DNA of 64,000 nt from Hymenobacter armeniacus. Lineage in GTDB: Bacteria > Bacteroidota > Bacteroidia > Cytophagales > Hymenobacteraceae. Under the pieces are notes generated by a model, which saw nothing but the letters and a program-made list of their open reading frames with translations, did no database searches and was not told the origin of the DNA. The position numbers and the translations under genes were made by a program. Each line of letters opens with the position of its first letter. The first letter of the stretch is position 1. Below are positions 51,678-61,096 of the stretch, piece after piece. The DNA lies in NCBI RefSeq assembly GCF_014699055.1, contig NZ_JACXAC010000002.1, positions 682,001 through 746,000 of the forward strand, given 5' to 3'.

Positions 51678-51791
51678 TTCACTGTAGAGTACCTGAACAA
51701 TGCCCGTTTGCGCAAGCAGGCGGGCATTGTTCGTTTGCAGCGGCTTTGCCGTTCCTTCGCGGTTTCATTCCGCCCACTTGTTCTGCTGCAC

Positions 51792-52700
51792 ATGCTCCCG
51801 TTTCTGCTTGTCGATGCCTTTACCACCGAGCCCCTGCGCGGCAATCCCTGCGCCGTGGTGCTCGACGCCGACGACCTCGACTCCGCCCTGCGCCAGCGCC
51901 TGGCCCGCGAGTTCAATCAGTCGGAAACGGCGTTTGTGAACCGGGCCGCGCCCGGCAGCACCGAATTCACGGTGCGCTATTTCACGCCGGCCGAGGAGAT
52001 TCCGCTGGCCGGCCATCCCACCATTGCCACCGTGACGGCGCTGCTGCACGCGGGCCGGGTGGCGCTGCCGGCCGATGGCTCCCCGCTGGTGCTCACCCTG
52101 CAATTATCGGGTGGGCCCATTCGGGTGGATGTGCTGCCGGGCGCGGCCGGCCAGCCGCCCATGGTCTGGATGACCCAGCGCCGACCCGTTTTCGGCGCCG
52201 TTCACGCACCCGAAACTGTACTACCCCTTTTCGGCCTCACGCCCGACGACCTGCTGCCGGGCGCGCCCATCCAGACGGTGAGCACGGGCACGCCGCAGCT
52301 CATGGTGCTGCTGCGCGACCACGCCGCCCTGCGCCGCGCGCACGTGGCCGATGCCGCCGGCCTGGCGGCCTACCGCGCCGCGAGCGACTTTTTCAGCCCG
52401 CACTTGTTTTGCCTGGGCGGGGCCACGCCGGCCGGCCACACTTTTGCCCGGCACTTTGGCACACCGCCCGACATTTCGGAAGACCCCGTGACGGGGTCAG
52501 CCACGGGCGGCATGGCGGCGTATTTGTGGCACCACAGCTATTTGCATTCGCCGGAGTTTATCGCCGAGCAAGGCCATGACCTGGGCCGCGCCGGCACGGT
52601 GCAGGTGCGCATCAGCGGCCCACGCGAGGCCATTGAAGCGGTGCAGATTGGCGGGACGGGGGTAGTGATGCTGGAAGGCGGATTGCGCGGGGATTTGTAG
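51792..52700 (+). CDS. PhzF-family isomerase-like protein
   Basis: 302 residues starting at ATG 51792 (MLPFLLVDAFT). PhzF landmarks: VDAFTTEPLRGNPCAVVL, the catalytic Glu in NQSETAFV, PLAGHPTIATVTAL and the DPVTGSATGGMAAYL end. It is a soluble dimeric epimerase/isomerase of unknown substrate. Confidence 0.9.
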   Translation: MLPFLLVDAFTTEPLRGNPCAVVLDADDLDSALRQRLAREFNQSETAFVNRAAPGSTEFTVRYFTPAEEIPLAGHPTIATVTALLHAGRVALPADGSPLVLTLQLSGGPIRVDVLPGAAGQPPMVWMTQRRPVFGAVHAPETVLPLFGLTPDDLLPGAPIQTVSTGTPQLMVLLRDHAALRRAHVADAAGLAAYRAASDFFSPHLFCLGGATPAGHTFARHFGTPPDISEDPVTGSATGGMAAYLWHHSYLHSPEFIAEQGHDLGRAGTVQVRISGPREAIEAVQIGGTGVVMLEGGLRGDL

Positions 52701-52754
52701 GGAGTGCGGTGCAACTCCGCACCGGATTGGGCTGTTAGCAAAGTGGAAAAAGTT

Positions 52755-52784
52755 GGTCATGCTTCGGCTCCGCTCAGCATGACC
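52755..52784. repeat. R1-family remnant, copy f
   Basis: GGTCATGC and GCATGACC with CTTCGGCTCCGCTC between them; a 30-base miniature form. Confidence 0.65.
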
Positions 52785-52817
52785 GGTTTATGTCAAACGC
52801 TCAGCCTTTCCCTCTCC

Positions 52818-53687
52818 GTGCCCGAATTACCCGAAGTCGAAACCTACCGCCGATTTATTGACGAGCTGGCCGTGGGCCAAACCATTGCCGCCGTGCAGGT
52901 GAACGATGCGCACGTGCTGGCCACGCCCGAAGACCAGCTGCGCGCCGGCCTGGTGGGCCGCACCATCACGGGCACCAGCCGCCTGGGCAAAAACTGCTTT
53001 TTGGAGCTCGACAACGGCCACGTGCTGGTGCTGCACTTCGGCATGACCGGCGACGTGGGCGCCTACCGCGACGAGCCCGACGCCCCGCGCTTCACCCGCG
53101 TGGCCCTGCACCTCGAAGATTCCGGCCTGCGCCTGGCTTTCATCGACCCGCGCAAATTCGGCCGCATCCGCTTGGCCGACAGCGCCGCCGCCCACCAAAA
53201 GGCCAAGAAAATAGGCCCCGACGCCCTGGAAATAACCGCCACCGAGCTGCACCAGAAACTCAGCCGCCGCAAAACGCTGCTCAAACCTTTATTGCTCGAC
53301 CAGAGTATCACCGCCGGCCTTGGCAACTGGATAGTGGACGAGGTGCTGTTTCAGGCCAAAATTCACCCCGAGCGCATCGGCGCGACCCTGACCGAAAAGG
53401 AAGGGAAAGCCCTGCACAATGCCGTGCAGCTGGTCCTAAATACGGCCATCAATCAGGAAGCCAACTACCGGCATTTTCCGGCCAGCTTTCTCATTCACGC
53501 CCGCGAGTGGGACACGTCGGCCACGCCCGCCAGCGACGACGCCCACACTTTCTGCCCGCGCCACAAAAGCGTCAAAATCGACAAATACTACGTGGGCGGC
53601 CGGGCCACCTACACCTGCCCCAAATGCCAGCCCGCGCCGGCCTCAGTGCATGTTGCCGAGGCTGCCGGCGACAATAAAAATGCCTGA
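52818..53687 (+). CDS. mutM: Formamidopyrimidine-DNA glycosylase (Fpg/Nei family)
   Basis: 289 residues. The start is taken as the GTG at 52818, because the protein then begins with (M)PELPEVETYRR; the Pro directly after the initiator is the catalytic residue of this family and Glu follows. The helix-two-turn-helix part has LDQSITAGLGNWIVDEVLF, and a zinc-finger-like end FCPRHKSVKIDKYYVGG... TCPKCQ, where the first pair is C-x-x-H instead of C-x-x-C. It excises oxidised purines. The 3' end overlaps the convergent membrane gene by 45 bases. Confidence 0.93.
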   Translation: MPELPEVETYRRFIDELAVGQTIAAVQVNDAHVLATPEDQLRAGLVGRTITGTSRLGKNCFLELDNGHVLVLHFGMTGDVGAYRDEPDAPRFTRVALHLEDSGLRLAFIDPRKFGRIRLADSAAAHQKAKKIGPDALEITATELHQKLSRRKTLLKPLLLDQSITAGLGNWIVDEVLFQAKIHPERIGATLTEKEGKALHNAVQLVLNTAINQEANYRHFPASFLIHAREWDTSATPASDDAHTFCPRHKSVKIDKYYVGGRATYTCPKCQPAPASVHVAEAAGDNKNA

Positions 53688-53942
53688 GCACGCCCCGAAC
53701 CCCACAATAAGCACCAGCAACATGCTCACGAAGTAGGGCGCGGCGCCCACATCCTCGGGGCCGCCGCCCAAGTGCGCAAAGGCCAGAATCAAGTTGTAGA
53801 GCGCCTGGCCCAGGTAAAAAAAGCCGAACAAGAAAATGCCGGCATCGACCCCCATGTTCGCGGCCGCTCCCAGCACCACAGCCGCGGCCAGCAGAATCAG
53901 CAGGTTGTTGCGAACGATGCTGCCAAAGGTGGGCTTGTTCAT
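53643..53942 (-). CDS. Small membrane protein
   Basis: 99 residues with three hydrophobic helices (NLLILLAAAVVLGAA, GIFLFGFFYLGQALYNLILAF, YFVSMLLVLIVGFGACSGIFIVA). No motif is recognised. It overlaps the end of the mutM gene by 45 bases on the opposite strand. Confidence 0.65.
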   Translation of the reverse strand: MNKPTFGSIVRNNLLILLAAAVVLGAAANMGVDAGIFLFGFFYLGQALYNLILAFAHLGGGPEDVGAAPYFVSMLLVLIVGFGACSGIFIVAGSLGNMH

Positions 53943-53992
53943 AAGCGCATGGGGCTAAGCGAAGTTTAATTAGCAAAGAATGACTTTAGTTA

Positions 53993-54112
53993 TCAATGCA
54001 TTGCTGGCATGCTGCCGCAATTGTGCACCATCAGTAGCAGAACCAGTATTATCAGCGTAAGCGCTAGCATACAACCGGGCATTAACGATTCCTTCTTTTT
54101 TGGCGGTTCCAT
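53993..54112 (-). CDS. 39-residue membrane protein, coupled to the radical SAM gene
   Basis: A very short frame reads MEPPKKKESLMPG followed by the hydrophobic helix LALTLIILVLLLMV and ends HNCGSMPAMH. Its ATG overlaps the stop codon of the upstream radical SAM gene (TAATG), which indicates translational coupling. It is probably a small integral membrane partner; the function is unknown. Confidence 0.65.
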   Translation of the reverse strand: MEPPKKKESLMPGCMLALTLIILVLLLMVHNCGSMPAMH

Positions 54113-55518
54113 TATACAATTCCGATTCGCTCGGCCCGTAGTTCCTCCAGCCGGGCCAGCTTCTCCTGGTCGCGGTAGAAGATGTTCATCGTCTCGAAGG
54201 GAATAATTTTCAAGTCCTTGCTCACAATGTGCACGCAGGATTTCTTCACGGCCCGCACGTCGAAATTATGCGCGTCCATGAATTGCAGAATGATGATGCG
54301 GAACAGGTTTTCGTAGCCCAGATTGGGGGCCGATACCTGCGGCAGGCAGCATAACAATTGGTTGATTTCGGGCACCACCGTGTCCACGGTATTGGCCGTG
54401 CTGAACAGCTTAAGCATGTGCTGGCGCAGGCGCGGGTCGCGCTCATACACAATGGTGTTGCCGGCGTTGGTGAGCAAGTCGGCGGGGTCGACGTAGCGGG
54501 TGAGGGGGAAGACTTCGCCGTCCAGTTTTAGGGCGTAGGCCATGGCCAGCGCGTCGGGGTTGCAGGGCACGGGCAGCAGGTCGTCGGCAGTGAACACCGG
54601 GCTTTGGGCGATGATGCCCTGGCGCACTTCGGTGAGCGAAAACGAGTCGGTTTCGGGGTTGAAATTGTCGAGCCGCCCGGCGGCCTGCGTGGGCTGAAAC
54701 GTGACGCCGCGAATGCATTTCTGCTTCAGGGCGTAATCGATGATGTCGCCCATCTCGTCGTCGTTCAGGCCCTTCTGCAGCGTCACCACCAGCGTGGTGC
54801 TGAGGTTGTATTTGTTGAGGTTTTCGATGGCTTTTTGGCGCACCTCGCGCAGGTCGCGGCCGCGCATAGTCAGCAGCACGTTTTCGCGGAAGGAGTCGAA
54901 CTGCAGGTATACCTCGAATGCGCCTGCATAGGTGGCCAGCCGCGCCACGAAGGCCTCATCCTTGGCTAGGCGCACGCCGTTGGTGTTCACCATCAGGTGC
55001 TTGATGGGCTTGCGCTTGCACATGTCCAGGATTTCCCAGAACTGCGGGTGCAGCGTGGGCTCGCCGCCGGATATCTGCACCACGTCGGGCTCACCCTCGT
55101 TGGCCACCACCAGGTCCACCATGGCTTCCACTTCTTCCAAGGTGCGGTGCCGCCCGTGAGTGGGGCTGCTTTCCGCGTAGCAGGTGGGGCAGGTGAGGTT
55201 GCAGCGGTCGGTTATCTCGATGACCGTAAGGCAGCTGTGCTGCTCGTGGTCGGTGCACAGGCCGCAGTCGTAGGGGCAGCCGAAGTGCGTGGCTGCGTTG
55301 AAGCGGCGCGGTGTTTCGCTGGGCTTCACATAGTTGCGGATGCTCTTATAGTACTCAATGTCGGTAGCAATGCGCACCTTTTGCCGCCCGTGCTCCGGGC
55401 AGCGCTTAAGCATGTACACGTTCCCGTCCTCAAAGACGATTTTGGCCTCGATGCGGCGCAGGCAGTGCGGGCACAGGCTGATGGTGAAATCGTAGTAGGT
55501 GTAAGGGCGTTCGGGCAT
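54112..55518 (-). CDS. Radical SAM protein, Tes/MJ0619-like
   Basis: 468 residues from ATG 55518 (MPERPYTYYDFT). The N-terminal Cys knuckle (LCPHCLRRIEAKIVF, RCPEHG) precedes the radical SAM core with ITDRCNLTCPTCYAESSP, the CxxxCxxC motif, and the SGGEPTLHPQFW loop. A further cluster of Cys near residue 100 (HFGCPYDCGLC) is typical of MJ0619/tetraether-synthase-like enzymes. It probably acts on a lipid or pterin. It lies downstream of an Lgt-like gene and a Shedu-like gene in one minus-strand run. Confidence 0.85.
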   Translation of the reverse strand: MPERPYTYYDFTISLCPHCLRRIEAKIVFEDGNVYMLKRCPEHGRQKVRIATDIEYYKSIRNYVKPSETPRRFNAATHFGCPYDCGLCTDHEQHSCLTVIEITDRCNLTCPTCYAESSPTHGRHRTLEEVEAMVDLVVANEGEPDVVQISGGEPTLHPQFWEILDMCKRKPIKHLMVNTNGVRLAKDEAFVARLATYAGAFEVYLQFDSFRENVLLTMRGRDLREVRQKAIENLNKYNLSTTLVVTLQKGLNDDEMGDIIDYALKQKCIRGVTFQPTQAAGRLDNFNPETDSFSLTEVRQGIIAQSPVFTADDLLPVPCNPDALAMAYALKLDGEVFPLTRYVDPADLLTNAGNTIVYERDPRLRQHMLKLFSTANTVDTVVPEINQLLCCLPQVSAPNLGYENLFRIIILQFMDAHNFDVRAVKKSCVHIVSKDLKIIPFETMNIFYRDQEKLARLEELRAERIGIV

Positions 55519-55528
55519 GGTAAGTAAG

Positions 55529-56614
55529 CTACTTAACTTTGAAACTTCTGTTAAATCCAAAGCTTATTATATTGTCAAAGACTGATTTAGCTCTGTTGTA
55601 CAGCCAGTCAAAACCTACAATTTTTAAAACCCCCTGGGTTGACTCATTTTCTTTCCTCAACTGCTCTTTCTGTATTTCTGTCAAGTTGCTTTCAAGGCCA
55701 ATAATTACCAGACAAGTCGGTCGCCATATTTCAGGAAACTTATTTTTTGCATATAAATGGTTATCAATTGCCCAACTTCTGAAATCAAGCGCCTGTCTTT
55801 TCGCATGGGTAGCTGCTGCTGATAAGTTGCCTGCCTTTGTGATTATTGCTTGAGTAGGTTTTTCGATTTCTACAACTGTATATGTATTGTCGATTGCTCT
55901 GATAAGAAAATCAGGTACAAGATTTTCTCCAAATCTTGGTTTAGACCATATATTGGCAGAAAAAGGCTCTAACAAGAAATTGTTATTTTCAATAAATTCA
56001 TGATATGTTTGTTCACTGTGGTTCTCTTCTATTAAGCGTTTAAAAGACTCTACACCGCTCTTGTCAAAATGAAACCATCTAGCAACCATAGCTGCGAAAA
56101 ACGTTTCCTTGACTTTTTCATTCATTGTGAATTGCATGCCCATCATCATGCCAATGGGAAATAAGTCGTCTTTTTCTACTTCAGTCATTAATTCAAGCAA
56201 GCCTTCTCTTGCAGCTCTAATTGATGATTCTTCTTTGGATACCTTTAAAATTTTTGCCTGTTCAATTTGACGATGGAAGGGATGTTCCTCGAGATGGCCA
56301 GATGCAACGCAACTGAGAATATTTGTTACATTAAGAATATTTCTGTATGATGGATTTACTATAGTGTTTCTGACTAGCTCGTCTATTCCATTTGAACCCC
56401 AATTAATTATTGCGAAGCAGGCTGTCATTTGAAGGTCGCCTTTGAAAGTGATGCCACCATAGTCGCTATCAGCTAGCTCAGCAACCAAATTCATGGATTT
56501 AGAACTATTATCAATAATCAAGTCTTTTAACAAGCTACGGAATATATTAATATCCCATTGACCGTCTAAAACATCATGAACTCTATCTTTTAAGGCTTTC
56601 ATCAAGTTATTCAT
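55529..56614 (-). CDS. Shedu-like (DUF4263) nuclease-fold protein
   Basis: 361 residues from ATG 56614. The C-terminal part has PDFLIRA (234-240), then VVEIEKP (247-253) and ALDFRSWAIDNHLY, the pattern of the PD-(D/E)XK-type SduA/DUF4263 domain in the Shedu anti-phage system. The N-terminal helical part has no recognised domain. The gene is far more AT-rich than all neighbours. It overlaps the end of the Lgt-like gene by 8 bases and stops ten bases before the radical SAM start, so it sits precisely inside that operon. Confidence 0.75.
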   Translation of the reverse strand: MNNLMKALKDRVHDVLDGQWDINIFRSLLKDLIIDNSSKSMNLVAELADSDYGGITFKGDLQMTACFAIINWGSNGIDELVRNTIVNPSYRNILNVTNILSCVASGHLEEHPFHRQIEQAKILKVSKEESSIRAAREGLLELMTEVEKDDLFPIGMMMGMQFTMNEKVKETFFAAMVARWFHFDKSGVESFKRLIEENHSEQTYHEFIENNNFLLEPFSANIWSKPRFGENLVPDFLIRAIDNTYTVVEIEKPTQAIITKAGNLSAAATHAKRQALDFRSWAIDNHLYAKNKFPEIWRPTCLVIIGLESNLTEIQKEQLRKENESTQGVLKIVGFDWLYNRAKSVFDNIISFGFNRSFKVK

Positions 56615-57362
56615 TAAGATTTGCTTTTCTATTATCCCACACCCAAACATAATACCCCAGCCCCGCCACGCACGCCCACTGAATGGCCGTGAGCCCCAGC
56701 CCCGGCAGCGCCGCCGTGGGCTTGATGAATTCCACCAGCAGCCGGAATAGCAAATAGCCGCTCAGAAACAGCTGAAACCGCCGCCCATCGGCCAGGGGCT
56801 CGCGACACCGTTCCAGCAGCCACAGCAGCAGTGCCAGCGCCCCCAGAAACAGGATTTCGTACAGGTTGGTGGGATGGCGGCGGATGCCGTCGCCGAAATC
56901 AATGCCCCAGGGCAGGGGAGTGGCCGTGCCGTAGGTGCCGTCTTCGAGGCCGCTGAAGAAGCAGCCGAGGCGGCCAATGGCCAGGCCCAGCAGGAGGGGA
57001 AACACCATGAGGTCGCCGCTGCTGGCCGTCACGCCTAAGCGCTTTTTGGTGAGTTCCACGCCGATGAGGCCGCCCAGAAAGCCGCCCACGATGGTTTTGT
57101 TGGTGAAATAGTAGAGCCAGCCGCCGGGCGGGTGCGCCAGCAACTCGGGGTGTTCGAGCAGGCCCAGCAGGCGCGAGCCGAGCAGCGCCCCGGCGGCCGC
57201 GCCCACAAAAATCCATTGGCGGTGCGCGCTGCTGATGCGGTCGGCGTGGCCGGCGCGCAGGTGCGTATAGAGGCGGTAGCCGAGGGAGTAGGCCAGCACC
57301 TCGCACAGCAGGTGCACGGGCAGGCGCGCGGGGCCCAGGGCTAGCTCGACGGGAAAATGCAT
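56607..57362 (-). CDS. Prolipoprotein diacylglyceryl transferase-like protein
   Basis: 251 residues with seven predicted helices. Lgt landmarks are changed but visible: IGRLGCFFSGLEDGTYG (canonical GRxGNFINxE), RRHPTNLYE (canonical HPTQLYE) and LLFRLLVEFIK. Canonical Lgt attaches diacylglycerol to lipoproteins, so this is either a divergent Lgt or a related lipid enzyme acting with the radical SAM protein. It leads the operon. Confidence 0.8.
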   Translation of the reverse strand: MHFPVELALGPARLPVHLLCEVLAYSLGYRLYTHLRAGHADRISSAHRQWIFVGAAAGALLGSRLLGLLEHPELLAHPPGGWLYYFTNKTIVGGFLGGLIGVELTKKRLGVTASSGDLMVFPLLLGLAIGRLGCFFSGLEDGTYGTATPLPWGIDFGDGIRRHPTNLYEILFLGALALLLWLLERCREPLADGRRFQLFLSGYLLFRLLVEFIKPTAALPGLGLTAIQWACVAGLGYYVWVWDNRKANLNE

Positions 57363-57415
57363 TACGCAAATATGGATGCCCGTTCGCAGTGGCGCTTATT
57401 TTTAGGGCCGTATTT

Positions 57416-57973
57416 ATGCCCGTGGCCCGGTTGTTTGCTTTGCGTCGTTTGCCTTTCCCCAGCGTGCTGCTGCTGGGCATAGTGGCCCTGTTGGTGTGGG
57501 GCGCGTGCAACAATCGGCACGAAGTCTCGGCTTGCTGCGGCGAGCGGGTGGTGCGCGTCGACAGCCTAGCGGCCTCGCTGCCCGACGCCCCGCCGCGGCT
57601 CTACCTCACCATTGGCCTTCGCAACAACGACCCCGACGCCGCCCGCCTGGAAAGCGTGCGCGGCGCCCTGCTTTTCCACGGGCTTTACTGGAGCAACTTT
57701 TACCGCCCCCGGCGCCGCAACCTAATGGTGCCGCCCCAGAAAGAGTTGTTCGTGCCCCTGGTGCTGCGCCTCACCGACTCGCTGGCCTGCGACCCGAAGC
57801 TGCTGCCCAGGCTCCGGCAGGCCCTGCGCCAGGGCACAGCCGGCAATTCTACGCTGCGGCTGGAGTTGCACGTCAACCTTTTTCTGAAAGATGAAGAAGG
57901 CTATTTAGAGGATTCAGGCGAGGAAATCTCGCTGCCGGCCATGAGCACCGCAACGAGGCACCCAAAACGGTGA
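57416..57973 (+). CDS. Hypothetical lipoprotein
   Basis: 185 residues from ATG 57416. A hydrophobic N-terminus (VLLLGIVALLVWGAC) with a lipobox at GAC and the mature part (RHEVSACCGERVVRVDSLA) follow. The rest is a beta-type domain (RLYLTIGLRNNDPDAARLESV). Function unknown. It is divergent from the Lgt-like gene, with 53 bases between them. Confidence 0.65.
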   Translation: MPVARLFALRRLPFPSVLLLGIVALLVWGACNNRHEVSACCGERVVRVDSLAASLPDAPPRLYLTIGLRNNDPDAARLESVRGALLFHGLYWSNFYRPRRRNLMVPPQKELFVPLVLRLTDSLACDPKLLPRLRQALRQGTAGNSTLRLELHVNLFLKDEEGYLEDSGEEISLPAMSTATRHPKR

Positions 57974-58154
57974 AGCTGAGTAAAGATGGCAATCTAATGT
58001 CTTAAAAACATGGGCTTAAACGACTGATTTGTAATAATTACAGAAGGAAGTAAGTGGTTTGATAAAGTCGAATTCTGCGACATATTTATATTGACAGCAG
58101 TAGCAGCACTTGTACTATTGGAGTAAATAATTTCTACTCCACCAGTGCCCTGCT

Positions 58155-59846
58155 ATGAAGCAACTTATTACACCTCTAGCTCACGTTCCCGGGTTGCTGG
58201 GGCTGTTTCGTCGGCGGACGGTATCTGCTGTAGTTGCCTGGGTGGTGCTGGCCGCTTTCGGGCCGCTCGTGACGGGCTGCAACTACTACCGCACCAAAAC
58301 CCAGCCGGCCGACAAGGAAACGGTGAATCTGCTGGCCCAGTCGAAAACCTTCGTGGTGCACCAGGGCAGCACGGAATGGGTGCTGCGGCAGCCCCATTTC
58401 AACGGGGAAGCGCTGGAAGGCACCCGCGAGTCGGCCACTGGCACGCTGGCTAAATACAGCGAGCTGCCAACCGGCCGCAAAACACCGCGCTATTTATCGA
58501 AGGAAAAAAAGGTAGCGCTGAACATCGTGCACGTGTACGTCAACGACGCGCAGCCCGGAGCCGGCGACCAGGTGAGTATTCCGTTTTCGGCCATCAAGCA
58601 GATTGATTTGGTGGAGAAGGACTCGGGCCGCACCACCGCCTCCTACGTGCTGGGTACGCTGGGCGTCACGGCTGGGGTGTTTGCGTTGCTGCTGGTCATT
58701 GTGGCCCTCACCAAAAGCTCGTGCCCCTTTGTGTACGCCTTCGACGGCCAGACCTACCATTTCGAAGGCGAGGCCTACGGCGGGGCCATTTTCGCCCCGG
58801 CCGAGCGCGACGACTACCTGCCGGTGCCCGCCCTGCAGCCCGAGGGCAATCAGTATCGTCTCAAAATCAGCAACGAGCTCAAGGAGCGTCAGTACACCAA
58901 CCTGGCCGAGCTGTGGGTGGCCCAGCACCCGGCTGGCACGCAGGTGTTGCTCGACCAGCGCGGGCAGGTGCAAACCCTCACTGCCCCGCAGCCGGCCACG
59001 CAGGCCCGCACCCTGGGCGGCCACGACTGCACCGCCCAGCTGCAAGCCGCCGACCATAGCGTGGAGCTGTTCAATGAATACCTGCCCGGCCACGCCCCCA
59101 ACGAAGTGGTGCTGACCTTCGCCAAGCCCGCCGCTGCGCGCCACGGCAAGCTGGTGCTACGCGCCCAGAACTCGCTGTGGCTCGATTACCTCTACGGCCG
59201 GTTTATCGAGAAATTTGGCGCGGCCTACAACGGCTGGGCGGCCCAGCAGAAAACCCAGCCCGCCGCCATCAACCGGCAGTGGGCCCTCGACCAGCACATT
59301 CCGCTGCAGGTGTACGTGGAGGCCGGCCAGGGCTGGCAGCTGGCCGAAACCATTCCGACGGTGGGCCCCCTGGCCGCGCGCGACGTGGTGGTGCCGCTTG
59401 ACTTTCCTGCCTCGGCCACCGGCACGGTGCGCGTGAAATTGTCCTGCGGCTTCATGTTCTGGGAAGTCGACTACGCCGCCCTCGACTGCAGCCCCAACGT
59501 GCCCGTGCAGCTCGACAACTGCCGCCTGCAAAGTGCCCGCACCGAGCGCGGCGACGACGCCCGCGCCGCCCTGCGCGCCGCCGACACCATGCGCCTCAAG
59601 CAACTGCACGCCGGCACCGTGGTCGACCTCGCCTACGAAACCCGGCTGCCCGCGCCGGCCGCCGGTATGCGCCGCACGGCGTTTCTGCACACCCGCGGCT
59701 ACTACGAGCACGTGCGCGAGTTCACCGGCCTGCCCCAGCTCACCGAGCTATACGCCTTCAAAAAGCCAGGCCGCTTCGTGGCATTTTCCAAGGAAGAATA
59801 CCGCCGCGCCAGTCAGCAATTTGCCCCCGCCATCGCCCAACGCTAG
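58155..59846 (+). CDS. Hypothetical lipoprotein with an internal membrane segment
   Basis: 563 residues, ATG 58155, lipobox VTGC (Cys42) after a long signal region. A second hydrophobic segment lies near residues 170-190 (VLGTLGVTAGVFALLLVIV), then beta-type sequence with FDGQTYHFEGEAYGGAIFAPAERDDY. No known domain is evident. The next gene, a radical SAM enzyme, starts 5 bases after it, so the two form a tight pair. Confidence 0.7.
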   Translation: MKQLITPLAHVPGLLGLFRRRTVSAVVAWVVLAAFGPLVTGCNYYRTKTQPADKETVNLLAQSKTFVVHQGSTEWVLRQPHFNGEALEGTRESATGTLAKYSELPTGRKTPRYLSKEKKVALNIVHVYVNDAQPGAGDQVSIPFSAIKQIDLVEKDSGRTTASYVLGTLGVTAGVFALLLVIVALTKSSCPFVYAFDGQTYHFEGEAYGGAIFAPAERDDYLPVPALQPEGNQYRLKISNELKERQYTNLAELWVAQHPAGTQVLLDQRGQVQTLTAPQPATQARTLGGHDCTAQLQAADHSVELFNEYLPGHAPNEVVLTFAKPAAARHGKLVLRAQNSLWLDYLYGRFIEKFGAAYNGWAAQQKTQPAAINRQWALDQHIPLQVYVEAGQGWQLAETIPTVGPLAARDVVVPLDFPASATGTVRVKLSCGFMFWEVDYAALDCSPNVPVQLDNCRLQSARTERGDDARAALRAADTMRLKQLHAGTVVDLAYETRLPAPAAGMRRTAFLHTRGYYEHVREFTGLPQLTELYAFKKPGRFVAFSKEEYRRASQQFAPAIAQR

Positions 59847-59851
59847 TGCCC

Positions 59852-61096
59852 ATGGAAGCTACGCTCATCACCGACCTGCCCTTTCTCGACGCCGCTGCCA
59901 CCGAGGCGCCGGTCGTCACGCCCACGTTGCCGCCCGCCGTCATTGCCTCGCGGCTGCAGCGGGCCTGGGCCACGGCCCTGTTTTACCTCACCGATGCGCG
60001 CCTGCTCTGGCGGTTTATGCGCTCGGGGGCCCGCATGCAACTGGCCAAAACGCGCATTGAGGAGCTCAAGCGTGCTTACTACGGCGCGCTGCAGGTGAAA
60101 AAGGTGGCCCGCGTCGACGGCCGCTATTTCCGCGAATACTTCGCGCCCGGCATGCCCAGCGCGGCCTACGACACCTACATCGCCTCCACGGTGAACCGGC
60201 TGGTACCTTTCCGCGGCGACGCCGACACGCTGAATCTGGTGTTTCTGGCCATCACCAAAAAATGCCCGCTGGCCTGTGAGCATTGCTTCGAATGGGATGC
60301 GCTCAATGAGAAAGAAGTGCTTTCGCGGGCCGACATTCAGGACATGGTGGCCCAGTTTCAGGCCCGGCACGTGACGCAGATTTTCTTCAGCGGCGGCGAG
60401 CCCATGCTGCGCGTCAACGACCTGGTGGCCGTGGTGGAAGCCGCCCAGCCCGGCACCGATTTCTGGGTGTTCACCTCGGGCTTCAACTTCACCCGCGACA
60501 ACGCCCAGAGCCTGAAGCGCGCCGGCTTCACGGGCGTCAGCATCAGCCTCGACCACCACGAGCCGGCCCGGCACAACGCCTTCCGCGGCTCGCCCGATGC
60601 CTACGCCAACGCTGTGCAGGCTGCGGCCCACGCCCACGAAGCCGGCCTGGTGGTGAACCTCTCGCTGTGCGTCACGCAGGACTTTACCACCCCGGCCAAC
60701 CTCCTGGCCTACGCCCGCCTGGCCCGGCAGCTGGGCGTCACGTTCATTCAGATTCTGGAGCCGCGGGCCGTGGGCCACTACGCCGGCCAGGCCGTGGACC
60801 TGAGCCATGCCCAGGTGGCCTTGCTGGAAGAATTTTACCTGGAAATGAACTACGGCCCCGACTACCTCGACTGGCCGCTGGTGCACTACTACGGCTACCA
60901 CCAGCGCCGCATGGGCTGCGGCGGCGCCGCCGACCGGTTCCTGTACGTCGACACCGACGGCGACCTGCACGCCTGCCCCTTCTGCCAGAAGAAAAGCGGC
61001 AGCGCCCTGTGCAGCTCCAAAGGCGGTTCGCTCGATGCAGCGTTGGCCTCGCTCAAGACCCGCGGCTGCCACCCGTTTGCCCAGGCCAGCATGTAG
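59852..61096 (+). CDS. Radical SAM protein with SPASM-like end
   Basis: 414 residues from ATG 59852; a GTG overlapping the upstream stop is an alternative. After an N-terminal helical extension comes the CxxxCxxC motif ITKKCPLACEHCFEWD, the SAM loop FFSGGEPMLRVND, and a C-terminal Cys cluster (MGCGGAADRFLYVDTDGDL, ACPFCQKKSGSALC), as in SPASM/twitch enzymes that modify peptides or build cofactors. It is paired with the lipoprotein gene. Confidence 0.88.
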   Translation: MEATLITDLPFLDAAATEAPVVTPTLPPAVIASRLQRAWATALFYLTDARLLWRFMRSGARMQLAKTRIEELKRAYYGALQVKKVARVDGRYFREYFAPGMPSAAYDTYIASTVNRLVPFRGDADTLNLVFLAITKKCPLACEHCFEWDALNEKEVLSRADIQDMVAQFQARHVTQIFFSGGEPMLRVNDLVAVVEAAQPGTDFWVFTSGFNFTRDNAQSLKRAGFTGVSISLDHHEPARHNAFRGSPDAYANAVQAAAHAHEAGLVVNLSLCVTQDFTTPANLLAYARLARQLGVTFIQILEPRAVGHYAGQAVDLSHAQVALLEEFYLEMNYGPDYLDWPLVHYYGYHQRRMGCGGAADRFLYVDTDGDLHACPFCQKKSGSALCSSKGGSLDAALASLKTRGCHPFAQASM

